A stretch of DNA of 35,431 nt, taken from positions 1 to 35,431 of the forward strand of contig CALFXX010000058.1 in the NCBI GenBank assembly GCA_937952975.1. The letters are read 5' to 3'. The notes under the pieces are model-generated. The model made no database searches and was not told where the DNA came from. It saw only the letters and a program-made list of their open reading frames with translations. A program made the translations under genes and the position numbers. Shown piece after piece: positions 22,625-31,961 of this stretch; positions within the stretch are counted from its first letter, which is position 1, and each line of letters opens with the position of its first letter. Source of the DNA: an uncultured Alcaligenaceae bacterium (GTDB lineage: Bacteria > Pseudomonadota > Gammaproteobacteria > Burkholderiales > Burkholderiaceae_B).

Positions 22625-25600
22625 TTACTTCGCCAGCGACTGGTGCAATTCTTGCAACGAGTACACCTTAATCCCAAGCCCTTCGCGCAGATACTGCATG
22701 CCTTCAACCGCAGCGCGCGCGCCCGCAATCGTGGTGTAGTAGGTGACCCTGGCTGCAAGCGCTTGTGTACGAATCGCACGCGAATCCGTGATGGCGTTGC
22801 GGCGTTCTTCGACAGTATTAATCACAAGCGAAACTTCGCCGTTTTTAAGCATATCAACGATATGCGGACGGCCTTCAGCGACTTTATTCACCACCATGAC
22901 GGGGATGCCGGCCTCTTTAATGGCAGCAGCAGTACCACGTGTTGCCACGACCTTAAAGCCCAAACCATGCAAGCCACGCGCAACTTCAACCGCTTTAGGC
23001 TTATCTTGATTTTTGACGCTAATAAACACCGTGCCCGATTCAGGCAAGTTCACGCTTGCAGCCATTTGCGACTTCACAAAGGCCTCGCCAAACGTCACAC
23101 CAACGCCCATGACCTCACCGGTCGATTTCATTTCAGGGCCAAGAATGGTGTCCACGCCAGGAAACTTCACAAACGGAAACACCGCCTCTTTGACCGAGAA
23201 ATAATGCGGAACAACTTCTTTCGTGATCCCCTGCACAGCCAAGGTTTGGCCAGCCATCGCACGTGCAGCAATTTTTGCTAACTGCAAGCCCGTTGCCTTT
23301 GACACAAAAGGTACCGTGCGCGAAGCACGTGGGTTCACTTCAAGCACGTAGACATCACCTTTTTGCACGGCAAACTGAACGTTCATTAAGCCCGACACAT
23401 TCAGTGCCCGCGCCATCAAAGCGGTTTGGCGCTTGATTTCGGTGGTCATTTCGTTTGACAACGAAAACGGCGGCAAGCTGCAAGCGGAGTCGCCAGAGTG
23501 CACCCCTGCCTGCTCGATGTGCTCCATCACGCCGCCAATAAACACCTGCTCCCCATCGCACAGGCAATCGACATCAATCTCAATCGCATCATTCAAAAAG
23601 CGATCAAGCAATACGGGCGAGTCGTTACTGACTTTTACCGCCTCGCGCATATAGCGCTCAAGGTCGGTTTGCTCGTGCACGATTTCCATGGCGCGACCAC
23701 CCAGCACATAGCTGGGGCGCACCACCAAGGGGTAGCCAATTTCTTGCGCATGCGCCAAGGCTTCGCTTTCAGTGCGTGCAGTGCGGTTAGGCGGTTGGCG
23801 CAAGCCAAGCTTGTTTAACAACTTTTGAAAGCGTTCGCGGTCTTCAGCGACATCGATTGACTCGGGGCTGGTGCCGATGATCGGCACACCGTTGGCTTCA
23901 AGCGCACGGGCAAGCTTCAAAGGCGTTTGACCACCGTACTGCACGATCATGCCCACGGGCTTTTCGATATGCACGATTTCAAGCACATCTTCGAGTGTGA
24001 CGGGCTCAAAGTACAAACGATCTGAGGTGTCGTAATCAGTCGAAACGGTTTCGGGGTTGCAGTTGATCATGATAGTTTCAAAACCATCTTCGCTTAATGC
24101 CAACGCGGCATGCACGCAGCAATAATCAAACTCAATGCCTTGACCAATACGATTCGGGCCACCGCCCAGCACAATAATCTTTTTACGATCAGTTGGCTTA
24201 GCTTCGCATTCTTGCTCGTAGGTTGAATATAAATACGCTGTATTGGTTGCAAATTCGGCCGCGCAGGTATCTACGCGCTTGAACACTGGACGCACATTTA
24301 GTTGATGGCGCAGCTTACGCACCTCACCTTCAACTGTATCTAATAAAAAGGCTAAGCGACGATCAGAGAAGCCACGACGCTTGAGTTGCCACAGCGTTTC
24401 AAAATCAAGATCAGCCAGTGTGCGCTGCTCAAGGGCCAATTCAATATCAACAATTTCTTTGATCTGCGACAAGAACCAAGGATCAATTTTGGTGAGTTGG
24501 TGAACCTCGTCCATCGAGAAGCCTTGTGCAAAGGCATCACCCACATACCAGATCCGCTCGGGGCCAGGCTCGCCCAGTTCAATTTGGATTTTTTCTCGGT
24601 CGGTAGTTTTTTGGTTCAAGCCGTCTACACCGACTTCTAAGCCGCGCAGCGCTTTTTGAAACGACTCTTGAAACGTGCGGCCAATGGCCATGACTTCGCC
24701 GACCGACTTCATTTGCGTGGTCAAGCGTGCGTCAGCGGTTGGAAATTTTTCGAAAGCAAAGCGCGGCACCTTAGTGACGACATAGTCAATCGTTGGCTCA
24801 AACGACGCAGGCGTTGCACCGCCCGTAATTTCGTTTTTGAGTTCGTCTAAGGTGTACCCCACCGCCAAACGGGCAGCGACCTTGGCGATCGGGAAACCGG
24901 TTGCTTTTGACGCCAGAGCCGACGAACGCGACACACGCGGATTCATCTCAATGACAATCATCCGGCCATTGTGCGGGTTGACTGCAAACTGCACATTTGA
25001 ACCACCGGTATCAACGCCAATCTCGCGCAAGACCGCGATCGAAGCGTTACGCATGATTTGATATTCTTTATCAGTCAGCGTTTGAGCGGGCGCCACCGTG
25101 ATCGAGTCACCAGTATGCACACCCATTGGATCTAAGTTTTCGATCGAGCAAACGATAATGCAGTTATCAGCACTGTCGCGCACGACTTCCATTTCGTACT
25201 CTTTCCAGCCGAGCAAAGACTCTTCGATGAGGAGCTCGTTGGTGGGTGAGGCCTCAAGGCCTCGACGACAAATGGTTTCGAACTCTTCAGCGTTATAGGC
25301 AATACCGCCGCCGCTACCGCCGAGGGTAAAGCTTGGGCGAATCACTGCGGGAAAGCCCGACGTGCCGATCTCGGCGCCAATACGGCGCTGAACGTCCCAA
25401 GCCTCTTCGAGCGAGTGCGCCACACCTGATTTGGCAGATTCAAGACCAATCGCGGTCATGGCGACTTTAAACTTTTGTCGATCTTCAGCTTTTTCGATCG
25501 CATGCGCGTTCGCACCGATCAGTTCAACGTTGTATTTTTTAAGTACGCCATGCTTATCGAGATCAAGCGCGCAATTTAATGCCGTTTGACCGCCCATCGT

Positions 25601-25864
25601 GGGCAGCACAGCATCAGGGCGTTCTTTTTCGATGATCTTTTCAACGACTTGCCAGGTAATAGGCTCGACGTACGTGACATCGGCGGTTTCTGGGTCGGTC
25701 ATGATGGTGGCGGGGTTGCTGTTGACCAGCACCGTGCGATAGCCCTCTGCCTTCAAGGCTTTGCAGGCCTGTGCGCCAGAGTAGTCAAATTCGCAGGCTT
25801 GCCCAATCACAATGGGGCCAGCGCCAATAATCAGAATAGTTTTTAGGTCGGTACGCTTGGGCAT
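22625..25864 (-). CDS. carB: Carbamoyl phosphate synthase large subunit
   Basis: CarB makes carbamoyl phosphate from ammonia (delivered by CarA), bicarbonate and two ATP, for pyrimidines and arginine. The 1079-residue length and internal duplication are typical. The first ATP-grasp half starts with PKRTDLKTILIIGAGPIVIG and contains IRPSFTLGGSGGGIAYN. The second half starts with KKIIVLGGGPNRIGQGIEFD and contains VRPSYVLGGRAMEIV. The C-terminal MGS-like allosteric domain contains ATRGTAAAIKEAGIPV. It lies 9 bp after carA. In many related genomes carB is followed by greA, but here about 20 kb intervene. Confidence 0.98.
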   Translation of the reverse strand: MPKRTDLKTILIIGAGPIVIGQACEFDYSGAQACKALKAEGYRTVLVNSNPATIMTDPETADVTYVEPITWQVVEKIIEKERPDAVLPTMGGQTALNCALDLDKHGVLKKYNVELIGANAHAIEKAEDRQKFKVAMTAIGLESAKSGVAHSLEEAWDVQRRIGAEIGTSGFPAVIRPSFTLGGSGGGIAYNAEEFETICRRGLEASPTNELLIEESLLGWKEYEMEVVRDSADNCIIVCSIENLDPMGVHTGDSITVAPAQTLTDKEYQIMRNASIAVLREIGVDTGGSNVQFAVNPHNGRMIVIEMNPRVSRSSALASKATGFPIAKVAARLAVGYTLDELKNEITGGATPASFEPTIDYVVTKVPRFAFEKFPTADARLTTQMKSVGEVMAIGRTFQESFQKALRGLEVGVDGLNQKTTDREKIQIELGEPGPERIWYVGDAFAQGFSMDEVHQLTKIDPWFLSQIKEIVDIELALEQRTLADLDFETLWQLKRRGFSDRRLAFLLDTVEGEVRKLRHQLNVRPVFKRVDTCAAEFATNTAYLYSTYEQECEAKPTDRKKIIVLGGGPNRIGQGIEFDYCCVHAALALSEDGFETIMINCNPETVSTDYDTSDRLYFEPVTLEDVLEIVHIEKPVGMIVQYGGQTPLKLARALEANGVPIIGTSPESIDVAEDRERFQKLLNKLGLRQPPNRTARTESEALAHAQEIGYPLVVRPSYVLGGRAMEIVHEQTDLERYMREAVKVSNDSPVLLDRFLNDAIEIDVDCLCDGEQVFIGGVMEHIEQAGVHSGDSACSLPPFSLSNEMTTEIKRQTALMARALNVSGLMNVQFAVQKGDVYVLEVNPRASRTVPFVSKATGLQLAKIAARAMAGQTLAVQGITKEVVPHYFSVKEAVFPFVKFPGVDTILGPEMKSTGEVMGVGVTFGEAFVKSQMAASVNLPESGTVFISVKNQDKPKAVEVARGLHGLGFKVVATRGTAAAIKEAGIPVMVVNKVAEGRPHIVDMLKNGEVSLVINTVEERRNAITDSRAIRTQALAARVTYYTTIAGARAAVEGMQYLREGLGIKVYSLQELHQSLAK

Positions 25865-25873
25865 GGTGACTCT

Positions 25874-27055
25874 TTATTTGTTGCTGGCCATCAGGCTCAT
25901 GAATTGATCGAACAAGACAACGATGTCATGCGGCCCAGGGCTTGCTTCGGGGTGCCCTTGAAAACAAAACGCTGGGCGGTCGGTTAACTCAAAGCCCTGC
26001 AAGGTGCCATCAAATAGCGAAACGTGTGTGGCACGGGCATTGGCCGGTAAGGTTTGCGCATCAACCGCAAAGCCATGGTTTTGCGCCGTGATGAAGACGC
26101 GACCCGAAGCCAGGTGTTGTACTGGATGGTTGGAGCCGTGATGGCCTGTTTTCATCTTAATGGTCTTGGCGCCAAGGGCTAAGCCCATAATTTGGTGCCC
26201 TAAACAGATGCCAAAGGTGGGCAACTTACGCTCGAGAAACACTTTGGTCGCGGCAATCGCGTAATCGCATGGATCTGGATCGCCAGGCCCATTAGACAAA
26301 AATACGCCGTCAGGCTTGAGTTTGAAGACCTCATCGGCCGTCGTTTGCGCTGGCACCACCGTGATGCGGCAACCGCGCTCGGCCATCAAACGCAAGATGT
26401 TGGATTTGACGCCAAAGTCGTAGGCCACCACATGAGGCAGTTGGCTGTTGTTTTGGCCAAAACCTTGACCAAGCTGCCAGGTCGATTCTGTCCAGTTAGC
26501 CTGTTTAGTAGCAGAAACCACTTTGGCCAAATCTTGCCCAGACATGCCCGGAAACTTGGCTGCAAGCTTTAGGGCCTGGTCTGCATCGTCACCGACCAAA
26601 ATACAGCCGCCTTGCGCACCACCCTCTCGCAAAATACGGGTGAGCTTGCGGGTATCAATTTCGGCGATTGCGACAATACCTTGCGCTTTCAGATAGTCGG
26701 GCAAAGACTGCGTCGACCGAAAATTGGACAACAGCTCTGGGCAGTTGCGCACAATTAAGCCGGCTGCGTGAATTTTGGTGGATTCGACGTCTTCGAGGTT
26801 GACCCCTGTATTGCCGATATGCGGGTACGTTAAGGTAACAATCTGACCGCTATAACTTGGATCTGTAAGAATTTCTTGGTAGCCGGTCATGGCCGTATTA
26901 AATACGACCTCGGCGACAGTCTGGCCCTCAGCCCCGATTGAAACGCCTTTGAAGACGGTTCCGTCGGCGAGCGCTAGAATTGCGTTAGCACGCTTTGACT
27001 GGGGGGCGTTTTGCTTGGCTCGTAGTTCATCAAATATATTCGGCAGCACAATCAA
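25874..27055 (-). CDS. carA: Carbamoyl phosphate synthase small subunit
   Basis: CarA is the glutamine amidotransferase subunit feeding ammonia to CarB. The N-terminal CPSase domain contains LALADGTVFKG and FNTAMTGYQEILTDPSYSGQ. The class I amidotransferase domain has the catalytic Cys in FGICLGHQIMGLALG and the His/Glu pair in FQGHPEASPGPHD. No ATG start is available. TTG 27055 is given, but GTG 27049 has GGGG at better spacing and is equally plausible. The product (about 393 residues) has roughly 20 extra N-terminal residues before the conserved core. It is divergent from transaldolase with 44 bp between them. Confidence 0.96.
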   Translation of the reverse strand: MIVLPNIFDELRAKQNAPQSKRANAILALADGTVFKGVSIGAEGQTVAEVVFNTAMTGYQEILTDPSYSGQIVTLTYPHIGNTGVNLEDVESTKIHAAGLIVRNCPELLSNFRSTQSLPDYLKAQGIVAIAEIDTRKLTRILREGGAQGGCILVGDDADQALKLAAKFPGMSGQDLAKVVSATKQANWTESTWQLGQGFGQNNSQLPHVVAYDFGVKSNILRLMAERGCRITVVPAQTTADEVFKLKPDGVFLSNGPGDPDPCDYAIAATKVFLERKLPTFGICLGHQIMGLALGAKTIKMKTGHHGSNHPVQHLASGRVFITAQNHGFAVDAQTLPANARATHVSLFDGTLQGFELTDRPAFCFQGHPEASPGPHDIVVLFDQFMSLMASNK

Positions 27056-27099
27056 CCCCAGCGTTAAAAATTAGTAAGCAAACCTTGGAAGTATAACTG

Positions 27100-28053
27100 A
27101 TGCCCAGCCTTCTCGACTCCCTTCGCACCCAAACAACCGTTGTTGCCGATACGGGTGACTTCGAGAGCATGCGACGTTATCTACCCACCGATGCCACCAC
27201 CAACCCCTCATTGATCCTAAAAGCAGTGCAACAGGACGCCTACCGCCCTATGCTTGAACGCTGCGTGAAGGCCAATCCCAAGGCACCAACAAGTGACCTG
27301 GTTGACCAGTTGCTGGTGTCTTTTGGGAAAGAAATCCTTAATATCGTACCTGGTCGCGTGTCAACCGAAGTGGATGCGCGACTATCGTTTGACACGACAG
27401 CCACGATCGAACGTGCCCGCCAGTTAATTTCTCTGTACCAGGCTGCCGGTTTTGGCCGCGATCGCATCCTCATCAAAATCGCCGCAACCTATGAAGGTAT
27501 CCAGGCCGCCCGTGCGCTAGAAGCCGAGGGTATTCACTGCAATCTGACTCTGTTGTTCTCGTTGGTGCAAGCCGTTGAGTGCGCCGATGCGCGGGTGCAG
27601 TTAATTTCGCCCTTTGTTGGCCGCATCTACGACTGGCACAAGAAGCAGCAAGGTAGCAACTGGAACGAAGCTGCAAACAGCGGTGTCAACGACCCGGGCG
27701 TGCTGTCAGTCTCAACAATCTACAGTTACTACAAGAGTTTTGGTATCGCGACTGAAATCATGGGCGCGAGCTTTAGAAATACTGGGCAGATTTTGGCGCT
27801 TGCCGGTTGCGATTTATTAACGATCAGCCCCGACTTGTTAGCAAATCTGAGTGATACACAGGGTGAGGTCAGCCCCTGCCTCACAGCCGCCTATGCAAAA
27901 GCCAACGCTCCAGAACGCTTGCCAACAGGTGAGCAGGCGTTTCGCTTTTTGCTGAACGAGGATGCGATGGCAAGCGAGAAGTTGTCTGAAGGAATTCGCG
28001 CGTTTGTGACTGACGCGCGTAAGCTTGATGCGTTGATTGAGGCGCAGCGTTAG
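27100..28053 (+). CDS. tal: Transaldolase (TalB type)
   Basis: Transaldolase transfers a dihydroxyacetone unit between sugar phosphates in the non-oxidative pentose phosphate pathway. The 317 residues match the TalB class. The signature DATTNPSLILKA lies at residues 31-42, the Schiff-base Lys126 in ILIKIAATYEGI, and the phosphate-binding region in SPFVGRIYDWHKK. GGAAG precedes the ATG at somewhat long spacing. It is divergent from carA across 44 bp and convergent with the downstream transporter genes. The 47-bp gap after it has a small hairpin (28052-28065) without a convincing T-run. Confidence 0.97.
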   Translation: MPSLLDSLRTQTTVVADTGDFESMRRYLPTDATTNPSLILKAVQQDAYRPMLERCVKANPKAPTSDLVDQLLVSFGKEILNIVPGRVSTEVDARLSFDTTATIERARQLISLYQAAGFGRDRILIKIAATYEGIQAARALEAEGIHCNLTLLFSLVQAVECADARVQLISPFVGRIYDWHKKQQGSNWNEAANSGVNDPGVLSVSTIYSYYKSFGIATEIMGASFRNTGQILALAGCDLLTISPDLLANLSDTQGEVSPCLTAAYAKANAPERLPTGEQAFRFLLNEDAMASEKLSEGIRAFVTDARKLDALIEAQR

Positions 28054-28100
28054 GCGCAAACGCCTCGGGCTGACCTTTCGTCAAGACATCAACTGAAACT

Positions 28101-28898
28101 TCAAAGCTTTTCAGTTTCGCCCGATTTAGGCTGCCAGCGCATGAGGCGTTTTTCGATGATACCGACGATCGAATCCAACACCAGTGCGCAGGCCGTCAGC
28201 ACAAAGATACCGGCAATCACGGTGTTCACATCAAGCGTACCTTCAGCTTGCAAAATCAAATAACCAACGCCGGCGGCAGAGCCTAAATACTCGCCCACCA
28301 CAGCCCCCACAAACGCCAAACCCACCGAGGTATGCAGGCTTGAAAACACCCAACTGGTGGCGCTGGGCAGATACACTTGCCTGAGCAACTGTTTGCGATC
28401 AGCGCCGAGCATGCGCGCGTTGTCGAGCAAGGTGGGGCTCACCTCGCGCACGCCTTGGTAAACGTTAAAGAACACAATAAAAAACACCAGCGTGACGGCC
28501 AACGCCACTTTTGACCAAATCCCCAAGCCAAACCACATGGCAAAAATCGGCGCCAAAATCACACGAGGCATTGAGTTCAGCGCTTTGATGTAAGGATCAA
28601 GAATGTTGCTCGCCATCGGCGACAGGCCCAACCACAAGCCCATACCTAAGCCCGAGGTGGTACCGATGAAGAACGCTAAAACTGTCTCGGTTAAAGTAAT
28701 ACCGAGATGAGAGTAAATATCACCGTTGGCGACAAACCAATCCCAAATCCTACCCCAGACACCAAGAGGCTTGCCAAAAAAGAACGCGATTTTGGGATCA
28801 GCCGAAGCGAGCTGCCAGCCACCAATGATCAAAATCAGAATGCCAATCTGCCAGACACGCAGTGATAACTTTGAAGTGGGCTTTAAAAAATTCAACAT
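28101..28898 (-). CDS. ABC transporter permease (SsuC/TauC type)
   Basis: Inner-membrane subunit of a nitrate/sulfonate/taurine-type importer. The 265-residue product has about six membrane segments, beginning with QIGILILIIGGWQLAS, and the BPD permease loop region ARMLGADRKQLLRQVYLPSA (EAA motif equivalent) that contacts the ATPase. ATG 28898 is chosen, 1 bp after the ATPase stop; the longer frame to 29030 overlaps that gene and is rejected. Third gene of a three-gene operon; substrate not evident. Confidence 0.93.
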   Translation of the reverse strand: MLNFLKPTSKLSLRVWQIGILILIIGGWQLASADPKIAFFFGKPLGVWGRIWDWFVANGDIYSHLGITLTETVLAFFIGTTSGLGMGLWLGLSPMASNILDPYIKALNSMPRVILAPIFAMWFGLGIWSKVALAVTLVFFIVFFNVYQGVREVSPTLLDNARMLGADRKQLLRQVYLPSATSWVFSSLHTSVGLAFVGAVVGEYLGSAAGVGYLILQAEGTLDVNTVIAGIFVLTACALVLDSIVGIIEKRLMRWQPKSGETEKL

Positions 28899-28899
28899 A

Positions 28900-29718
28900 T
28901 CAAGCTCGCTTTTGCTGGGCGTAGCCCTTGAGGACTTCGTCGCGCAGCACCGCCCAAATCGCGGCATGCAGTTCAACAAAACGCGGTTGCATACGCACTT
29001 CTGCAACATCACGTGGACGCGGCAAGTCAATCACAAACTCACCGATTGGGTGCGTGCCGGGCCCAGCAGACAACACCACCACGCGATCGCTCATCGCAAT
29101 CGCTTCGTCAAGGTCATGCGTGATGAACAGCACCGCTTTGCGCTTGGCCATCCACAACTCAAGCACTTCGTTTTCCATTAACTGACGGGTTTGAATATCG
29201 AGCGCCGAAAAAGGCTCGTCCATCAAGATAATGTCGGGGTCACGGATCAAGGTTTGCGCCAACATCGTACGCTTGCGCATACCGCCAGACATTTGATGTG
29301 GATAGCGATCTTCAAAACCGCTTAAACCCACACGCTTCATCCACTCACGCCCCTGCTCACAGGCCTGTGCGCGCTCGACACCCGCAAACTCAAGACCTGC
29401 AACGACGTTATCAAGTGCCGAACGCCACGGCAGCAAGGCCTCGCCTTGAAACATGTATCCCGCGCGTTTGTTGATGCCATTTAAGCTTGCGCCAAAAGAC
29501 TCGACCAAGCCGCTAGATGGCGCAAGAAGCCCCGCCGCAATGTTCAATAAAGTCGATTTACCGCAACCGGTCGGGCCAACAACGGACACGAATTCACCAG
29601 GCGCAACCGCGAGCGTGCTGTTGGCCACTGCCGTGTAGCGTTGAGTAGGATCATCACGCGACACAAAGGTACACGTGATGTCTTTGAGCAATAGCGCGGG
29701 TGCTTCAGAGGCTGTCAT
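28900..29718 (-). CDS. ABC transporter ATP-binding protein (SsuB/TauB type)
   Basis: The 272-residue ATPase partner of the adjacent permease. Walker A VGPTGCGKSTLLN, signature MSGGMRKRTMLAQTL, Walker B IILMDEPFSALD and switch His in FITHDLDEAI are all intact. ATG 29718 gives MTASEAPALLLKDIT, starting 4 bp after the binding-protein stop; the frame extends to 29805, but that part is antisense-like overlap with the upstream gene. The order binding protein-ATPase-permease is a normal operon of this family. Confidence 0.94.
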   Translation of the reverse strand: MTASEAPALLLKDITCTFVSRDDPTQRYTAVANSTLAVAPGEFVSVVGPTGCGKSTLLNIAAGLLAPSSGLVESFGASLNGINKRAGYMFQGEALLPWRSALDNVVAGLEFAGVERAQACEQGREWMKRVGLSGFEDRYPHQMSGGMRKRTMLAQTLIRDPDIILMDEPFSALDIQTRQLMENEVLELWMAKRKAVLFITHDLDEAIAMSDRVVVLSAGPGTHPIGEFVIDLPRPRDVAEVRMQPRFVELHAAIWAVLRDEVLKGYAQQKRA

Positions 29719-29722
29719 CAAC

Positions 29723-30769
29723 TTAGACCTTGACCTCAGGGTACTTTTCGTTGGCGCGGCGAGTGAAATCATTGGTCCAGGTTTTTGCGAGATCAATTTT
29801 GGCATCGCGTATGTCAGCGCTATAAGCAGCCAAGGCCTTCAAGGCGGTTGTTGGCCCGTCTTCTGGGATCATGCCATCCGGCGAAATTGCCTCAAGACAC
29901 TTTTCAACGGCTTTGGCGTAAATCTCTGGTTTACCTTGCAGGTAACTGGCAGGCACTGCCTTTGTAACCCCTTCAGGACCTGCTTTGATAATCCACTTAT
30001 CGGCGCGCACAATCGCATTGACTAGCGCTTGTACTGTTTTGGGATTCGCATCAATATAGGATTGCGGCAGATAGAGACTGCCTGCCGGCATGTTGCCACC
30101 AAAGATGTCTTGCGTGTCCTTTAAGCGACGGGTATCCACAACGGTCAGGATGTCGTTTGCTTCTTCGAGCGTAGTGATCACAGGGTCAATATTTGACAGC
30201 GCATCAATGTGACCCTCGCGTACCGCCGAGATCGCGCCCGCACCCGCCCCAACACCAATGAAAGAAACGTCAGTCGGCTTAAGGCCGTGCTTGGCTAAAT
30301 AAAAGCTAGCGATCATGCTCGTTGATGAACCAGGCGCGGTCACACCGATTTTTTTGCCGCGCAAATCAGCCGCCGCCTTGAAATTTGGCAAGTTCCTTTT
30401 CGAAACGCCAAGAGTAATCATTGGGGAACGACCTTGCAAAACAACGCAACGAAAAAACTGCCCCTTGGACTGCAAGTTGATGGTGTGCTCGTAGGCGCCT
30501 GACACCACATCAGCGCTACCCCCTACAACCGCCTGCAAAGATTTTGAGCCGCCCGCAAAATCCGAGATCTTGACATCCAAGCCTTCGTCTTTGAAATAGC
30601 CCAACTGCTCGGCAATCGTTAAGGCTTGGTAATAGGTGCCGACCTTACCACCCACAGCGATATGAACACTGGTTTTTTCAAGTTTTTGAGCAAGCACCAA
30701 TGATGGTGCAGCAGACAACAATCCGGCTGTACCGGCGAACTGAATCCATTGACGGCGTGAAATCGACAT
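29723..30769 (-). CDS. ABC transporter substrate-binding protein (NMT1/THI5-SsuA-like)
   Basis: A 348-residue periplasmic binding protein. The N-terminus SISRRQWIQFAG followed by a hydrophobic stretch and VLAQ looks like a twin-arginine (Tat) signal peptide. The mature domain starts TSVHIAVGGKVGTYYQAL, with EQLGYFKDEGLDVKI and FAGGSKSLQAVVGGSADVV typical of the NMT1/THI5-like fold; GVTAPGSSTSMIASFYLAKH lines the ligand cleft. Ligand unknown; aromatic or sulfonate compounds and thiamine-precursor pyrimidines are all known for relatives. The 170-bp gap upstream (30770-30939) to recR shows no recognised gene. Confidence 0.92.
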   Translation of the reverse strand: MSISRRQWIQFAGTAGLLSAAPSLVLAQKLEKTSVHIAVGGKVGTYYQALTIAEQLGYFKDEGLDVKISDFAGGSKSLQAVVGGSADVVSGAYEHTINLQSKGQFFRCVVLQGRSPMITLGVSKRNLPNFKAAADLRGKKIGVTAPGSSTSMIASFYLAKHGLKPTDVSFIGVGAGAGAISAVREGHIDALSNIDPVITTLEEANDILTVVDTRRLKDTQDIFGGNMPAGSLYLPQSYIDANPKTVQALVNAIVRADKWIIKAGPEGVTKAVPASYLQGKPEIYAKAVEKCLEAISPDGMIPEDGPTTALKALAAYSADIRDAKIDLAKTWTNDFTRRANEKYPEVKV

Positions 30770-30939
30770 GAGCGTCTCTCGTGATATTTTTTTGATGATC
30801 TATTTAAGCATAGCACCGACCTTGCGCGACTCGGAGTTTACCCGCAAATGCTTCGTTTTTAGGCTGATTCAAGACGAGTCGCAACCACGAAATCGCCCTG
30901 AAGTGTGGTCAGCAGCAAGCCGATATCAATACAAAAAAT

Positions 30940-31548
30940 TCAAGTCGGTTTGCGCTCTAACAACGCCCAGGCAACGGTGCCTGCATCGACGTATTCGATT
31001 TCGCTACCGGCTGGCACACCGCGGGCTAGCCTTGTCACTTTAATACCCTTGGCGCGCAGGGCCTCGGCGAGGTAGTGCGCAGTTGTCTCACCCTCGGCTG
31101 TGAAGTTAGTAGCAAGGATGACCTCTTGCACAACGCCATCAGTCGCGCGTGCAAGGACTCGATCAAAATCGAGTTCGTCAGGGCCTCTGCCCTCAAGTGG
31201 CGCTAAGCTACCCATTAAGACGTAATACAACCCCTGGTAACCATGCGTCGCTTCAATCGAATTTTGATCTGCGGGCGTCTCTACGATGCACAGCAACGTG
31301 GTGTCGCGCTCATCGTGTTTGCAGGTTGCACACACGGGTGTTTCAGTGAACCCGTTACATAATTCGCAATGCTGGAGGCGCTGCACCGCATCTGTCAGCG
31401 CCTGCCCAAGTTGCTGTGCGGCCTTCAGATCGTGCTGCAACAAGTGATAGGCCATTCGCCTTGCCGTACGAACGCCCACGCCAGGCAACCGGCGCAACGC
31501 CTCGACCAAGGCTAAGAGCGGCTGCGGCTCAGAAGACGAAGCGCTCAT
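30940..31548 (-). CDS. recR: Recombination mediator protein RecR
   Basis: RecR acts with RecO and RecF to load RecA at gaps. The 202-residue product has an N-terminal helix-hairpin-helix (LRRLPGVGVRTARRMAYHLL), a zinc finger with Cys61, Cys64, Cys73 and Cys76 (CELCNGFTETPVCATC), a Toprim domain (LLCIVETPADQNSIE) and the C-terminal KVTRLARGVPAGSEIEYVD. Its ATG shares one base with the ybaB stop (TAATG), so translation is coupled in the standard dnaX-ybaB-recR order. Confidence 0.98.
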   Translation of the reverse strand: MSASSSEPQPLLALVEALRRLPGVGVRTARRMAYHLLQHDLKAAQQLGQALTDAVQRLQHCELCNGFTETPVCATCKHDERDTTLLCIVETPADQNSIEATHGYQGLYYVLMGSLAPLEGRGPDELDFDRVLARATDGVVQEVILATNFTAEGETTAHYLAEALRAKGIKVTRLARGVPAGSEIEYVDAGTVAWALLERKPT

Positions 31549-31874
31549 TAGAAAGGTAGCTTCATCCCGGGGGGTAAGGGCATACCTGCGGTGACGCCAG
31601 CCATTTTTTCTGAAGACGTTACCTCAGCTTTACGCAAAGCATCATTAAACGCGGCCGCAACCAAGTCCTCGAGCATATCTTTATCATCTGCCAGCAAACT
31701 TGGATCAATCGTGACGCGCTTCACATCGTGACGGCAAGTCATCGTCACCTTAACCAGATTGCCACCCGCAGCACCTTCAACCAAAATTTCGGCTAAAGCA
31801 TCCTGCGCCTTTTTCATATTTTCTTGCATTTGTTGCGCTTGACGCATCAAACCTGCAATCTGTCCTTTCATCAT
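31548..31874 (-). CDS. ybaB: YbaB/EbfC family nucleoid-associated protein
   Basis: A 108-residue DNA-binding protein of the YbaB/EbfC family. MKGQIAGLMRQAQQMQENMK forms the N-terminal helix, and the beta-sheet dimer core contains GGNLVKVTMTCRHDVKRVTI. The C-terminus ends GMPLPPGMKLPF as in homologues. Two adjacent ATG codons occur at the start (31874 and 31871); AGGA lies about 8 bases before the first. It follows dnaX by 87 AT-rich bases and overlaps recR by one base. Confidence 0.97.
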   Translation of the reverse strand: MMKGQIAGLMRQAQQMQENMKKAQDALAEILVEGAAGGNLVKVTMTCRHDVKRVTIDPSLLADDKDMLEDLVAAAFNDALRKAEVTSSEKMAGVTAGMPLPPGMKLPF

Positions 31875-31961
31875 AATGAGATGTCCTGAAATGATTGAAT
31901 AAATGTTGAAGAATGAATCTTTGAGGGTGTGCCCATCATGATTTGAGCTTTTAAAAAAAAC

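Noticed and set aside
27056..27099. Promoter TATAAC just before the transaldolase start
   Set aside because: The hexamer abuts the ATG and has no matching -35, so it would leave almost no leader; not supported.
28052..28065. Hairpin AGGCG/CGCCT after transaldolase
   Set aside because: Only a 5-bp stem without a T-run; the terminator call would be too weak.
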